Positions 1 through 12,694 of a stretch of 64,000 nucleotides of DNA are shown here, one piece after another. The notes beneath the pieces were generated by a model. That model ran no database searches. It was not told the DNA's origin and worked only from the letters and a program-made list of their open reading frames with translations. The stretch is from Cristatella mucedo (taxonomy: Eukaryota; Bryozoa; Phylactolaemata; Cristatellidae). The position numbers and the translations under genes were made by a program. The stretch is from contig WPIO01000049.1 of NCBI GenBank assembly GCA_009760855.2, forward strand, positions 246,001-310,000. Direction: 5' to 3'. Within the stretch, counting starts at the first letter, position 1. The number at the start of each line of letters is the position of its first letter.

Positions 1-48
1 CGTTGAGCTGCAATACTTTGTTTAACTGACAGCACCTTCTATTTGCAG

Positions 49-3000
49 GCTCTGCAGCAGCCAATACCCAATATTAGACGGTTGCAGAAATACTCGCATG
101 GAGTGATGGGGCTGATATTCTTCACCGCTGTAGCAGGTATTTCAGCTATGCTGTATCGGTAGTCACGTGTATTGCTTTGCTGGCTTTCAGCTTGGCCTCT
201 TGATGCCCGCTCGTGCCGATTGGCGGGTAGCGTTATATTGCTGTGATGCCAGGCACTTTGATGACATCGATGCAGGCACCCAACCAATCGTGGCCCCCTG
301 TGGCATTTCTAATCCGGACACCAACCCGAACTCGTGTAGCTTAAAGGCTCGAGCAGCATTCGTTAGCTTAAAAAGTTATGCTAGAGGCACACCTATTAGC
401 CTATTCAAGCATCTAGAAAGAGAGTGAGTTCTTTGAGGGCGCTTTATCAAGTGCATCATTATTATTATTATTGAGCAGGGGCTTAACCCTGGCAGTGTTC
501 AAGCCAAATCGACACCATTAGGAGTGAGGATGCTGCCTTGGCTTGCCGGGCGGCATTCTGCCACCCCTCCACCCTCCACTGACTGTCACTCTCTTGTTGG
601 TAAGCTTCTGCCTTGTTTTGACTCGGCTCATGTGATCAAGCAATGCTCTCGTTGAAAAATTAATGTGGACGATTGCTAAAAAGAATCGAGTGAAAGTTTT
701 ACAGGTTGCTTCAGCTGACTAAATTCTTATGCGACTCCACAGGTCAAACACTGACGAATAGGGAACATGGACTTACACATGTGTGCACCTCTTTCGGTTC
801 CTCTCATTTTAGCTGCGTTGAGTATGCGTTGTCGTCTTTTCTTGGCTCTAGCATTTAGCTGCTAGAAATTCAGGCTGAGATGGTGTTTGTGCGCGCGCAT
901 GTGTGCATGCCGTGTTTGTACTGTCACATCTTCTCGCGGTGTCTGGCATCCTCTTCTGGGCTTCTTTGCTTGGAGCAGCCTCTAGCTTAGTAAGCACTGG
1001 TTAGTTAGTATTCGCGCTTACCTTGTTATTGCTGAAGAGACCCATCAGCCGATGTACACCCTCTGGCAATTACTAGGCATGTCCCCGCTCCTGTGGTGTT
1101 TCGTGGCCAGAGGCTGCTGGCCACTTTAAGTATATCCTTTAACTGTTCAACGTGTTTGTCGTAGGTGCTTTTGTGGCAGGGCTTGATGCAGGACTGACCT
1201 ACAACACTTGGCCCAAGATGGCTGACAAATGGATACCCGACGACCTGCTTGCACTGTCACCCAAGTGGAAGAACTTCTTTGAAAATCCTACCACCGTGCA
1301 ATTCGATCATCGGCACTTGGTTAGCACCCTTGAACTCCCTTCTCGCAGCAGCCAGACTTGTAGAGAGTGCATTTTAGTCTATGACCGTTTCAGAAAAAAA
1401 ATGCATGCTTGTAGGGTAGGGATTCTAGTCTCCCAGGTTTGAGTCATACCAATTACTGCTGCTGTCGTGGTATTTGCATTGTTGGGTCGGCTAGAAATAA
1501 TTGATTAATGGATTATGCACTCGAAGTAGTAGTATTACAAGCACTGGCTACCAGTCGAGCAACGGATTGACTTCAAGGTTTTGTCGCTCACTTTTAGGTC
1601 CCTTCATTCTATGGCTCCAGCCTATCTTTCAGATATACTACCCCATCAGGCCAAGCATCGTGCCACCCGCTTTTCGGAATCCAACAGTCTAGAAATACCT
1701 CGTACAAACCTTAAATCCTTTGGAGACCGTGCATTTAGTTCGTATGCTCCCAAAGCCTGGAACTCCCTCCCGACTTGCGTCAGAACATCCCCTGACCTGA
1801 CCACATTTAAAAGGAACTTAAAAACACACCTATTTAGGACAGCATTTAGTGGGTCCCTGTGATTCGTTCTTGATGTGCTTATGCGTGCTGACACTGTGCA
1901 TGCTGCCACTAACCACATTCGCATGCTGACCCTGTGCATGTCACCCCTAACCATATTATTCATTTTGTTTGTTTTTCAAGCATGATTTTACTTACCATTC
2001 AATTGCATTTCACTTTGCAGCAAATGTAAAGCGCCTAGAGAGAGATTAAGTTCTCTGAGGGCGCTTTATCAAGTGAATTATTATTATTATTATTATTATT
2101 ATTATAAAATGTATGGCCTTATTCACAAGGTTTTGAACATTGCACCAACACCGTGGCCTCGTGCTGTTTTTCTGGACATCAGATTGCTGCCTTTTCCTCG
2201 TATAGTGGAGCACAGCTCTTTTTCGTATCAATCCCTCTCACCATCCAAACTTCACAGTATGTTTCAAGCAGGCATCAGCTTATCTTTTGTCACTCGAACG
2301 TAGTATCACTGTTTACTGCTGCCACAAATGCTGAACTGACGTCTGCCAGTAAAGAATACTCACCCTCCATCTTAAACTCCAGTGTCTGTGTTGCAAGCAA
2401 CCCCTTCAAGGTGTGTTCCTTGGTGTGCTTTCATCGGTAGAGGAGTGTTCTTTGCTACCTTAGCCGTAAGCCAGTATTCGTTCAGGCGGAGGACCTAAGG
2501 CCGGTGCTAAGCTCGAGTGTTTTGGCATGGCCTCAAACGGGTGCAAAATGGGTCTTCAGGCACTCCATTTTTAAGGCCGATAAATACTCATGGTATAAGC
2601 CCGAGGGTGTCCAGACCTAGGTACGAAATTTTCCGAATGTTATATTAGCTTTTCTTTTTATCCCCAGCTTCCACACTATCTCTCGGTTGCTAACCTTCCC
2701 AAGAAGGTAAGACAATAGCTGGCTCCTCACAAAATTCTTCAGGCGACCTCTCTTTGCCATAGCTGCTAGTACTTCGTGTTGTTGTCGATACAATGTGCTG
2801 GCTGCGCTTAAGGTCACTGAGTGTCTACCTAATTTAGCCAGTTTGCTGGTGTGTCCTGTAGCCTTGCTGCCGATTCTGGCTATCCTGCTCCAAAATGATG
2901 AGTGGCTAGATGACCTTATGCTCCGCAGTTAAGTCTGCCTGCTTCAATGGCTTGACATTGCAAAATTACCGCTTACTAACATAAGGTAACCAGCCAAGTC

Positions 3001-4127
3001 AATTCACGGACCTGTGGCATTCTGTTCAGACCTCAGTAAATCTCTCCTTTGAAGTCCTGCTTTTGCATTGAGACACTTTCAGACTGAGCAAAACTTAGCA
3101 GCTAGAATTTTCTGTCGTGAATGGCATAACTGTCAGATTATTCTTTTTTCTTAAGACTTGCTCTGGCTCTTCATTAAGCAGCAGATAGTTCAATGTCCCG
3201 GTGCTCACTTTTAGATGACTGCATCCCTTTGTTATCTATTTGAATTTCTTTTTAATCAAGCCTTTCTACTCACCAACCACTACTCTGGTTGGTTAGTCCT
3301 GCCTCCTACCGACCTCAAATCCTGTGGAGACAATACCTTCTTTTTCTGTATATGCTACGCCTGGAAATCTATCGACTGACATCTCCTTTCTCTACTGCTT
3401 ATTGCATAACTACAAACCACTTGTTTCTAGCCTGGTAGATCCTTGTTACATGTGAATCGTCAGGGATTTGCATTTTTGCACAGCAAGTGCGCATATTATT
3501 ACTCTCGATAATCAGTTGATTTGCTTCCTTTCTAGCCCTTATGAAGTGCCTAGAAAGAAATATAGTTTCCTTAGATCACTTTATAGTTGCTGATATTAGT
3601 GTCATTGATAACATAATTGTTAGCTAGTGGCTAGTATTAGTCTCGGTTGCACATAGCATCTCTTTGGGAGTATTTGTATGACTCTTATACCGGTCCCTTT
3701 GTTCTGACCACGTCCAGATCGAAGCTGTAAAATTACTTCACTTAATTCGGGACAGATTCGTGTTAAGAATGTTTGTCTTTTTAGCATCAGCTAGCCCGAG
3801 CTATTGCAATGTGCTCAGCTGCTCTTGTTGCTATGTTGTGAGCAGGGTTTTTTCTTATCACCGTCACTCATTCTTTTCTAGGGAGAATTCACGGCTGCTG
3901 CTATCGGCGGCCTGTGGTTGGTGTGTCGGCGAGTGCCACTACCTCCTCGCGCTCGGCTGGCGCTGAATTGTCTCGTAGGCATGGCTGGCATCCAAGTGGT
4001 GCTTGGCATCACCACTCTACTCACGCACGTGCATCTGCACGTCGCCGCGACCCATCAGGCAGGCTCGCTGGTGCTCCTCACGTTTGCCGTGTGGCTCGCA
4101 CAAGAGCTGAAAAGGCTGCCCAAGTAG
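49..4127 (+). CDS. COX15: COX15, heme A synthase, C-terminal part (3 exons; gene starts left of window)
   Basis: Mitochondrial inner-membrane enzyme that oxidises heme O to heme A for cytochrome c oxidase. Exons I assembled: 49-136, 1165-1319 and 3882-4127, each bounded by AG and GT, with phases that join cleanly (a split Gly codon at the first junction, phase 0 at the second). They give 162 residues and a TAG stop at 4125-4127. Diagnostic stretches are [30 protein letters not shown] and [18 protein letters not shown]. The histidines in YSHG, FDHR and ATHQ match the conserved His positions of the COX15/CtaA family. Hydrophobic segments fit the C-terminal transmembrane helices. The family is about 400 residues long, so roughly 240 residues lie upstream of base 49. 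The frames are intact and the copy looks functional. The introns hold L2-A fragments. No clear polyadenylation signal was identified downstream. Confidence 0.94.
397..477 (+). mobile_element. L2-A 3' tail fragment
   Basis: CATCTAGAAAGAGAGTGAGT then GAGGGCGCTTTATCAAGTGC and an (ATT)n end, the standard L2-A terminus, in COX15 intron sequence. Confidence 0.75.
1540..2105 (+). mobile_element. L2-A LINE, 3' part (RT C-terminus and tail)
   Basis: Encodes the end of the L2-clade ORF2, from the [17 protein letters not shown] region through [19 protein letters not shown] and the FRTAFSGSL stop. The 3' UTR, the AAAGCGCC...GGGCGCTTT hairpin and (ATT)n follow. It is truncated at the 5' end and lies in COX15 intron 2. 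Confidence 0.88.
2106..3084. other. COX15 intron 2, unassigned part
   Basis: No recognisable gene or repeat. Small open frames on both strands show no family resemblance. Confidence 0.5.
3085..3600 (+). mobile_element. Old degraded L2-A fragment
   Basis: Weak but collinear similarity: a decayed GCAGCTAG...TGTCGTGA segment, ACCTCAAATCCTGTGGAGAC, TATGCTACGCCTGGAA and a final AGTGCCTAGAAAGAAAT tail. It is much older than the copy at 1540. Confidence 0.6.
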
Positions 4128-5404
4128 GCGGCGCAACAATCCTGCCACATAATTGCATGGTTCAGCATGTGAGCTCAGCTCACACTTGCTGGAGTCGTCG
4201 AGGGCTTGCCTGTAAGACAGGCAAACATGCATTGCATTGTCTGGTGCTCTCGACAGAAAGCACTGTGGGAACATGGGACAACTGAAGTAACATCTCGGTC
4301 TTGACTGTTGACCTACCAGTAGGTACCATCCTCCGTCTCGATTGTTTATCTACCACCTAGGCACAAGCAGTCTTATGTCACACCGTCTACTGTGCCTCCG
4401 GATTTGTTTCCTTCCCTTCGCTCGATGTTTGTAACGTGCTGTTGTACTGGATTGTACCTTATTCTGGTCAGCACTTCCTTCGCCACTACATAAACGTGCC
4501 TCTGTGAGGTTCATACTTATTAGTGTTATCATTTTGCCTATGGTAAGGCATGCTAGCGTGAGTCCAGGCTGCCTTTGTTTCTTAAATATGCTTCCCTTAC
4601 CAATACAAAATCTCGGCCTACGTTGAGTTTTGCTCGTCGTTCTCAGATTTACTCTGTAGTTGCCGGTGTTTCATCCAATGTAGTTTACAGAAATATCAGT
4701 CATTTGAAGTCGGCTCTCGACCAGTCTTGATGCCAAGACTTTCGACCTCAGCTCGTGCTTAGCGAATAGAAAGTGTCGGCAGGACACGAATGGCTTGATT
4801 CGTGTCTAGTCCCAAGAATTAGTCGCTCGTTTTACTGTGCAGTGCAGCAAGGTATAGACTAGCAACCCCTTTAAACAGGCCTTAGAAGTACCACGCGTGG
4901 GCAGATAGCAGGAAGCCGCTAGTGAAAGCAGGAAGCGGCTTGAGCGAAACCGCAACTAGCCTCCTGTTCCCTGGAGGCACGTCATCGCTTTCAAGCAAGC
5001 CTAGTCGGCTTCGAAGAGCTCGTGATGGTGGCTCAGGATGATGGCCAACGCAGCCATTGCTGCCTCAAGTGACTTGTGAAGGCTGAGGATGGCCACCGGG
5101 CTGCGAAGCACTCGATGGATGATTGGAAGTAGCTGCCCAGCTGCGGTGGCCCAAACAGAATAAGGGCTTGATGCAGAAACTTTTTCTTCGCAAGGAAAAG
5201 AGGCGACTAAAACGAGGCCGAAGCCTCAAAATGAAAATTGGCTGCAAAGAAGAAAAACGTCGCGTTATTACTAGCCGTTGCATTTGATAAGGCCGTGCAT
5301 AAGCTTTGTTGCTATCTTGAAATCAAAACTAGATTAGCTGGTGTGAAAACACCACGAGTATCCCCAGAGGAGTTTACAAATAGGGCTAAGGCATTGCCGG
5401 TTGT
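4128..5404. other. COX15 3' flank, unassigned
   Basis: Probable 3' UTR followed by unique sequence. A short inverted/direct repeat around AAGCCGCT...AGCGGCTT occurs near 4914-4940. Nothing else recognised. Confidence 0.5.
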
Positions 5405-5475
5405 AAAAATCAGGTTAGCTGATTCAACAGCCTCATTTTTATAGCGGCAGAAGAGCCTTCACGGCTATAGTCACC
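5405..5475 (-). mobile_element. SINE2 3' fragment
   Basis: TTAGCTGATTCAACAGCCTC, GGCAGAAGAGCCTTCACGGC. Same as part of the copy at 19790. Confidence 0.5.
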
Positions 5476-5679
5476 TCTTGCACTGGACAATTGAAGATTT
5501 TTTCATTTTCATCGTAGGACTCCAGCCCGAGACCTGGTCGGGAAGACCGAGCTACTTAATCCTGGACAAATACCCAATAGGTTCTGTAGGATTCGAGCTG
5601 ACGAAATGGTTCCTGGAGTGCCAGCTTCTTACTGCTGCTGTAAGACCTGCCGTAATATTCAGAAATGCTGCTATCATTT

Positions 5680-5965
5680 GAAAAGATACTGCACTCATTT
5701 AAGAAGAAGCTAAAAAAGCAACTGTATATCCAGAATTTAGTGGGTCCTTTCGATTTGCTCTCTTGTGTGTTTGTGGGTGCTGGCATAGTGGCATGCTGCC
5801 ACTAACCGTATTTAAACGTTGACACTGCATTTCACCTCTAGATCATGTTATGATTGTGTTGAAATTTCGCTTAATTTCAATAACCATTTGATCATGCTTC
5901 CTTGACAGCAAATGTAAAGTGCTTGGAAAGACATTAGGTTCTCCGTGGCGCCGAATACTCATATG
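5680..5965 (+). mobile_element. L2-A 3' fragment
   Basis: Contains AATTTAGTGGGTCC, GCATGCTGCCACTAACC and AGCAAATGTAAAGTGCTTGG, typical of the L2-A 3' UTR, with several substitutions. Confidence 0.65.
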
Positions 5966-6324
5966 ACTTATTACAAGAGCCTAAATTGGAACTTTAGCCG
6001 AAGGTGACGATATTCTGCTTTGCCACACAGCCAGGTTCGAAAGTAATATACCACAACTGAGGGTTTTCATCAGCATTCTTCGCAGCTGTAGTGGTAACTG
6101 TGTTCTTTTCATCCTCACCGAGAAACGTTGGTCGTCCCAGCAACGAATTGGCTTACCATGCGTCTTCGGAAACCTCAGCTTTTCAAATGTTCAGCACTTC
6201 ACTTGACTGCAGACAGGCAGGTGCCTTTAGCTTCAGTTGTGTCTCAATACATATTTGAAACGATCTCTTAACTTGAACGAGATGTCTATCCATAGCAGAG
6301 GAGGAGGAGGGAGCAACTAGCGCT

Positions 6325-6465
6325 GGTTTGGCCCAGTGGTTAAGATGCCCCCGCCCGGACCAAGGTCTGGCCGATGCCTTGGGCTCGTGCCCTGAGGCAT
6401 ATGTGAAAGCGCCTGAATAAAGATTAAGTTCTTTTGGGTTGCTATGCAAAATAAATTATGTATCT
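6325..6465 (+). mobile_element. SINE1 (tRNA-derived, L2-A-type tail)
   Basis: GGTTTGGCCCAGTGGTTAAG (A-box region), a diverged B-box region, then AAGCGCCTGAATAAAGATTA, AGTTCTTTTGGGTTGCTATG. Confidence 0.75.
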
Positions 6466-6479
6466 TTTTATTTTTTAGC

Positions 6480-7129
6480 CCCGTGGCACGAGCTTTCGAC
6501 CGTGACTAATCATTTTCATTTCTGGTGTCGCCTCAGCGACGAGCTCATGTACACTTTAAATTGAGCCGGACAGTTTGTGGTGTATGGGAGACAACGTGCC
6601 GTGTTCAAAGTCTCTTAGAAGCACTCATACACCGTGTCACTACATTGCATATAATCTCAGATCCCAAGGTACTCATGGGCACTTGCTGACAGTTGGCAAC
6701 AGTAACATTACTTCTAGTGTCGGAACCATAGTCGAGATAGTTACTCAAATTTAGCATCAATATAAAAACCACACACGGAGTTCAGAAAACGTTTGTTATC
6801 CTCTCACGACGGCTAGAAGCTCGTTGGCAGGCAGCTGCTCAGCCAGGCGTACCTAAGCCCCGAGCTTTTGAATCATGGCTAGCGACTTCCAAGTGCGGCA
6901 CTGATGCAGGCAGGTACGCCTGCAGGAGCAGATCACGACTAAAACTAAAAGCACCCATACTTTAAAATAAGAGAAGTGTGTGCGATAGCGACGTAGTACC
7001 GCGGTATTTAACAGCGGCCATGACGCATAATATACTATTGTATGGCGCCCTGAGCCCCTTTAAGTCTTGATCGGAGTTCTAAAGCGAAAAAACCGCTTGG
7101 CTGGAGCCTGTAGCTCAACTCAAGGCTGT
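6480..7129. other. Intergenic, nothing recognised
   Basis: Unique-looking sequence between SINE1 and the AT-rich tandem repeat. Confidence 0.5.
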
Positions 7130-7325
7130 GCACAATAATAATTTGTTATTGTATTTAATTTTCTGATGTTCAACAATAAATACATTGCAATGTTTGATTC
7201 CAAAATACAATATAATGTTATGTCTAATTTCAAAATACAATATATTGCAAGAGTCAATTAAAAAATACGATTTATTGTAATATTCTATCCCACCAATGCA
7301 ATATATTGCACATCGTATGTTGCAA
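7130..7325. repeat. AT-rich degenerate tandem repeat
   Basis: Repeats of about 40-45 bases built on TTCAAAATACAATATATTGC, TTCCAAAATACAATATAATG and CAATGCAATATATTGCACAT, each with a small palindrome around ATATAT. Confidence 0.6.
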
Positions 7326-7796
7326 TGTTTTTCTCTGTGCTTTTAGCAATAATATTCATATCCTGTTCGTTCTCTTCATTATCATTGGCTGTCTCTGAGA
7401 CTTATCCATTCACTATCAATGCGACCAGAGCCAAATTCCACAGTGACTTGTTTTTATTCAGACAAAGCATCGCCTCCAACGTTCTGGGTTGCAAACTACG
7501 CCGGTTAGGACAAAACATGGAGAGTCCTTCGCCATGGAGAGAAGTCTCCCCAGTTAATTTGATATTGGAAGCAAGAAGTGGGTGTTTATGTATTTGCTCC
7601 ATGCTTTCTTCTCTTCAACATGTTGTCGCTTGAGTGCTTGCTCAGCAAAAGACAATGAGCACCGTCATCCGCAGCATTTTCCGTGTCCGGAGATACAGGC
7701 AGCAGTAATTGTTCAACAGCACGTTTTTCATGAGTTGTCAGAGTGTTCCAATTTTTTTTTATATATTGACGATGGCCGTTTCCAAATCTTTGCTGT

Positions 7797-7900
7797 GTAA
7801 TAATAATAATAATAATAATTCACTTGATAAAGCGCCCTTAGAAAACTTAATCTCTCTCTAGGCGCTTTACATTTGCTGCAAAGTGAAATGCGTAAGATAC
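7797..7900 (-). mobile_element. L2-A 3' tail, minus strand
   Basis: (TAA)n followed by TTCACTTGATAAAGCGCCC and AGGCGCTTTACATTTGCTGC, the reverse complement of the L2-A terminus. Confidence 0.8.
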
Positions 7901-8021
7901 CTGCATCGTTGCCAACATATTGGTGGAAGGCAAACTCTGGCTATGAGTCAACGATCGATTGGAATAAAACATGAAATTCTTTAATGGACATGTCGCGTCG
8001 CTGCAGCGCTATAATAAATAT

Positions 8022-8079
8022 ATTGATGCTGTCAAGCAATCCAGTACAATATTGATACTGTCAAGCAATCCAGTACAAT
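8022..8079. repeat. 29-bp direct tandem duplication
   Basis: 8022-8050 and 8051-8079 are identical apart from one base (GATGCTG / GATACTG). Confidence 0.85.
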
Positions 8080-8439
8080 ATAAAGGTATGGTCACCCAAA
8101 ACAGTATAAAGTATTGTAGCCATTATATTGCAGTATATTTTATCTACAGTGTTGCGCAGCCTTGGCTCCACTGGCTGAATATCGCATGGCTTGACTTTAA
8201 AGCCGTCTAATTATAGATGATCTCGTAACCGGTTCCTAACCTTTCTTAGCTACGTAGCCTCGCCAATTATGACACCACACTGTACTGTAGTAATACTAGC
8301 TGGTTACTCAGTGTTTCAGGGTGGGTAAATGCTTTCTTCTTTGGCGAGCTTGAGATATGTAAATAACCGCTTTGGACAAATTTCAACTGGATGCATAACT
8401 AGGTATGATGCTTGGGCGGGCTGTTGGCTCACACTACGG

Positions 8440-9080
8440 CAGTCGTCTAGTTTTGCGAACTGCGGAAATTAGATGCGACGTGCGAAGGCTTTCGACGTGT
8501 TGTCTCTGAATTGAAATGTCCGAGTCGGTAGCGTGCTAGTATTGGATTGCACCAATGTGCAGCGGAAATATTTTTACCCCGAGCGACTGGGCAGATATTT
8601 CCGGAATAATACTAGGGCCGCGAGGCAGCAGTTTTAAGCGGCGTCGTGTAAACTAAATGGCTTTTGTTTCGGTGCCCCGGCACCTGCATCTGTGCCTCAA
8701 CTCAGCCGACTCTCATGAAGTGCGCCGCTGTCTTCATCTGAGCCGTCGCCGCTTTGTTTTGGTGCCTCACCGTCACTGCGGTATTGCCCGCGTTGTATTA
8801 CGTCGTGCTGATGGCGGAGTTGTCCGGCACCGACGTAGCAACCTAGCGCAACCTATTCCATTGCGCGTCTGAAAGGAGAGCGCAGGAAGCAGCCAGAGGA
8901 CGAGGCATTCAGACGGCGCGCTAGAAGTTTCTTTGTTTTTGCGTCACTCTTTGAATGATCTTTGTGCTTCGACTGACGTTGGTTATCCCACGGGCAGCGA
9001 GGGAATCGAGTAGAGCAGTCAGGCATGGGGGCCGAGTGCGCAATGAGATCGCATTTGCTCGTTGGCAGTCTTTTCCTTGA
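8440..9080. promoter_or_regulatory. CpG-rich segment upstream of PARL
   Basis: Visibly richer in CG dinucleotides than its surroundings (e.g. GTGCGCCGCTGTC, GGCACCGACGTAGC). It contains a 71-codon Arg-rich frame (8657-8872) without a recognisable family. It could be a promoter or a non-coding first exon; evidence is composition only. Confidence 0.25.
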
Positions 9081-9639
9081 GAGAGCATGCTGTGTAACAA
9101 GGGAATGGCGAGGGTGTACGTAGAGGCTCGTTGATGCCAGGTCAAGTTACGGCTGCCTATGACGAAATTCTCTTTTAGGTTGCATCACAGAGAAAGCTCT
9201 GAGGTCATACCCAGCTTTGCACACATGCGAAGCAGCAGGATCACCGATGAATGCCGACAGCTTTGTTAGCACACGTATTTTCATGTATTGAGACTCTTGC
9301 TCAGTGAGAACTACTTATCGAGAGTTGAATTGCAGGCTGCACGCCCTCTAGTATAGACCTGCACCTTTTGATAGTTTTCACCTTCTTTCGAGACACATAT
9401 TTCTTTATGTGCCAAGTCAAAGATGTTCTTTTTAGGAGGTGCAGCCTAATATATTTATAGTATTATTTTAGTCCTGTTGGGATTGTAAAATTAGAACTAG
9501 TATGCGATCTATGCTTTAGTACTTCCTGCTCATAAGTGCTATCTATATGTTCCAAAGATCTGCAACTAAATTCATAAGTGTTACCTTAATAAGAGAGTGA
9601 CACTTTTGAGCCCGAAATTTTTTTAATAATTTTAATAAA

Positions 9640-10100
9640 GCATTTCGTAGCATCTAAAGGGAATAAATCTATTCGTAGGACCGTATCGGAGGCTGGAAAT
9701 GAACCACCTTAACTGATTAGTGATAATAACATGCGCAATTACAGCATGAATAAGCACATGCAGGAAACTCACATGGAAAATCATATGCTGTAAGAACAGA
9801 TGGCTTTTTAGCTTTGCTATCAAGTCGAGGCATGGTGATGTCAGTTGGTAGAGAGCTCTGACATTAGATGCCTAGGAACTGAAAAGTAGGATATCTAACG
9901 GATGTTGAGGATGATTGGATGCACAGCTCAACTACTGAGTTGGAAGAGCTAGTGATGTGAAAAGAGGCTCGATCGATGACTATTCTTTCAAGTAGATAGG
10001 GTGGCTCAAGAGAAAAGACCTTAAAGAGAATGACTAGACCTTGAAGTTAGTCTGATGCTTGATGGAGAGCACACCAGGTCAAAGAGAAGTGGTTTAATAT
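9640..10100 (-). mobile_element. Degraded L2-A relative, minus strand
   Basis: Collinear decayed matches to the L2-A 3' half, e.g. CTTGAAGTTAGTCTGATGCTTGA against the usual CTTGAAGTCGATCCGTTGCTTGA. It resembles the old copies at 20860 and 31700. Confidence 0.45.
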
Positions 10101-10169
10101 TGCAGTTGCAAAGTTTATGTCATAAGCTTTTTCCATCTTAAACACATGTTATTGCTCTAGGAACGAGAC

Positions 10170-10288
<119 letters not shown>

Positions 10289-10339
10289 ATCCCCATACTT
10301 AGGCAATATTACATATATAATTTATATTTATATATATAT

Positions 10340-10430
10340 ATAATTCATTTGTATAGCGCCCCAAGAGAACTTAATCTCTATTCAGGCGCTTTACTTCTGC
10401 CTTGGGGCTCGAGCTCGAGACCTCAGCTGC
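10340..10430 (-). mobile_element. SINE1 fragment, minus strand
   Basis: AATTCATTTGTATAGCGCCC, CTATTCAGGCGCTTTAC and GGGGCTCGAGCTCGAGACCT. The A-box end is missing. Confidence 0.7.
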
Positions 10431-10519
10431 ATATTTGAAAGTACATATTTATAGTAGTAAGATACATATTTGAAAGTAACAAAATGTCATGTGCCCTAAT
10501 ACAGGTATCTAATTCAAGG

Positions 10520-11995
10520 TCATTTCTGTGCAAGATCCCCAGATTCCACACCTAATCACTCCACAGAGTCAGCATTGCTTAGGGTGTACAACGACCTACT
10601 TAGGAATGCAGACATAGGTAGAGTGTCTCTGCTTGTTTTGCTCTATCTTTCGGCAGCTTTTGATACTATCGATCACAAAGTTCTTCTAGAGCGCCTCTCA
10701 TCTCGCCTGGGCATCACTGGCACTGCTCTGCAATGGTTCAGGTCCTATCTCAGTGGGAGACTCCAGAGTATTGACATGAATGGACAAAGATCATTAGAGG
10801 TACCTCTGAAATATAGGGTACCTCAGGGGTCCGTGCTAGGTCCGGTTCTTTTCACGGTTTATACCCTCCCTCTTGCCGATGTGATTGCCAAGCACAATCT
10901 AGGCTTTCACTTCTATGCGGGTGACACTCAGTTGTAACTTTACTTTGTTCCCCCCACCCTTCGAGCACCTCAAATTCTCTCAACTCGCTGCATGTATTGA
11001 TGACATCCGCACATGGATGGCAGCAAATTTTCTAAAACTATACGATGGTAAAACTAACTTACTAGTTATGGGCAAACCCAGTGTGATTCACAAATTGGAA
11101 AGGCTGATGCTCAAAATTGGCTCTGCCAGCATATCTCCTGTTGAATCAGCTCGAAATCTAGGTGTCATGTTCCAGAGTAACCTCTCGTTCGACGACCACA
11201 TCAGCTCCACAATCAAGTCTGCCTACTTTCAGCTACATAACATTGCTAAAATTCGGGCTTGTTTAGATAAGGATACCACGTCTAAGTTGGTCCATGCATT
11301 TGTGACATCCCTCCTTGACTCCTGTAACTCACTGCTTGCTGGCCTAATGGCAAGTGCAATCAGGCGATTACAGCTGTTGCAAAACTCGGCAGCTAGGCTT
11401 GTCTGTCGTGAGCATCACTATTGCCATATCACACCACTTCTTGCCGACCTGCACTGGCTCCCAGTCAAGCAACGGATCGACTTCAAGGTTTTGTCGCTCA
11501 CTTTTAGGTCCCTTCATTCTATGGCTCAAGCCTATCTCTCAGATCTACTGCCCCACCAGGCCAAGCATCGTACCAACCGCTTTTCGGAATCCAACAGCTT
11601 ACCAATACCTCGTACAAACCTCAAATCCTTTGGAGACCGTGCATTTCGTTCGTATGCTCCCAAAGCCTGGAACTCACTCCCGACTTGCGTCAGAACATCC
11701 CCTGACTTGACCACATTTAAAAAGAACTTAAAAACACCTATTTAGGACAGCATTTAGTGGGTCCATGTGATTCGTCGTTCATGTGCTTATGCACTCTGAC
11801 ACTGTGCATGCTGCCACTAACCACACTTGTATGCTGACCCTGTGCATGTCACCCCTAACCATGTTAGTCATGTTGTTTATCAAGCATGATATTACTCACC
11901 ATTCAATCGAGTTTTCCTTGGCAGCAAATGTAAAGTGCCTAGAAAGAGATTGAGTTCTCTGAGGGCGCTTTATCAAGTGCATTATTATTATTCCA
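10520..11995 (+). mobile_element. L2-A LINE with most of the reverse transcriptase (inactive)
   Basis: Encodes RT from a degraded STESALLRV region (about 10565) to the ORF end (about 11745), then 3' UTR, hairpin and (ATT)n. Motifs: [18 protein letters not shown] (A), [13 protein letters not shown] (B), FYAGDTQL (C), KPSVIHKLERLMLKIGS and [11 protein letters not shown]. The copy is dead. The motif A aspartate is Tyr (TAT at 10644-10646), the first Asp of YADD is Gly (GGT at 10920-10922), and a stop (10935-10937) follows at once with a frame change. It is the longest uninterrupted L2-A copy in the window. Confidence 0.93.
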
Positions 11996-11999
11996 TGCA

Positions 12000-12694
12000 A
12001 AGGCTACAGAGGATATGGTAGCGTTAACCTAACTTTGATCTTACCCCAACAAGTCATCCATATTTGGTATCGGGAGCAGGCTGCCCGACGGTTTTCACGG
12101 TATTGTGTAATTTGTAAATCCTATTGTCATGAACAATTTCACACATTGTTGCTGTCCGTTAGTCATGCATCAATTACCAGGGCTCGATTTTGAATCTTAT
12201 TCTGTTGTCTCACTTAAGTGTGAAGGGCTTTATTGTCATAGTGTTGAACTTGCAAAACTTATCTGATGATCATCGCTTGGTTTTTGAACATTTAAGATCC
12301 AAGCTATCATGGTCATGCTATCGGTCTATTATTTATTGTAGCCTGTTTGATCATCTCAGTCACAACTGCTCTGTGGCTGCAGGAATTAAGTAATTGGAGC
12401 ATTGCCCATTGTATTCCATTTGACTGACTGGTGTAGCTCTTCAGCAATTTATAATGGCTAAAAAAGGTTTCAGTCTTCTGGTTCTAGTTGCTCTGCTGGT
12501 GTGCTATCCTTTAAATGTGTGAACTGTTTATTGGGTGAGCATTGAGTCAGCAGTGGTAACATAAAGCTTAATGACTAAATAAGTAAAAGTTTTTCTCCAT
12601 TTCCTGAACCAGTGTTGCTTGACATACTTAATCAAGGGGTGAGAGATAACCAAAGCTCCAATGCCATACGTTATGGATGCTGAGGACGTATCTA
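12000..12694. other. Upstream of PARL, nothing recognised
   Basis: Moderately AT-rich unique sequence between two L2-A copies. Confidence 0.5.

Noticed and set aside
8657-8872. 71-codon Arg-rich frame as a PARL leader exon
   Set aside because: No donor with a fitting phase to the exon at 13261 was found and no similarity to PARL N-termini is evident.
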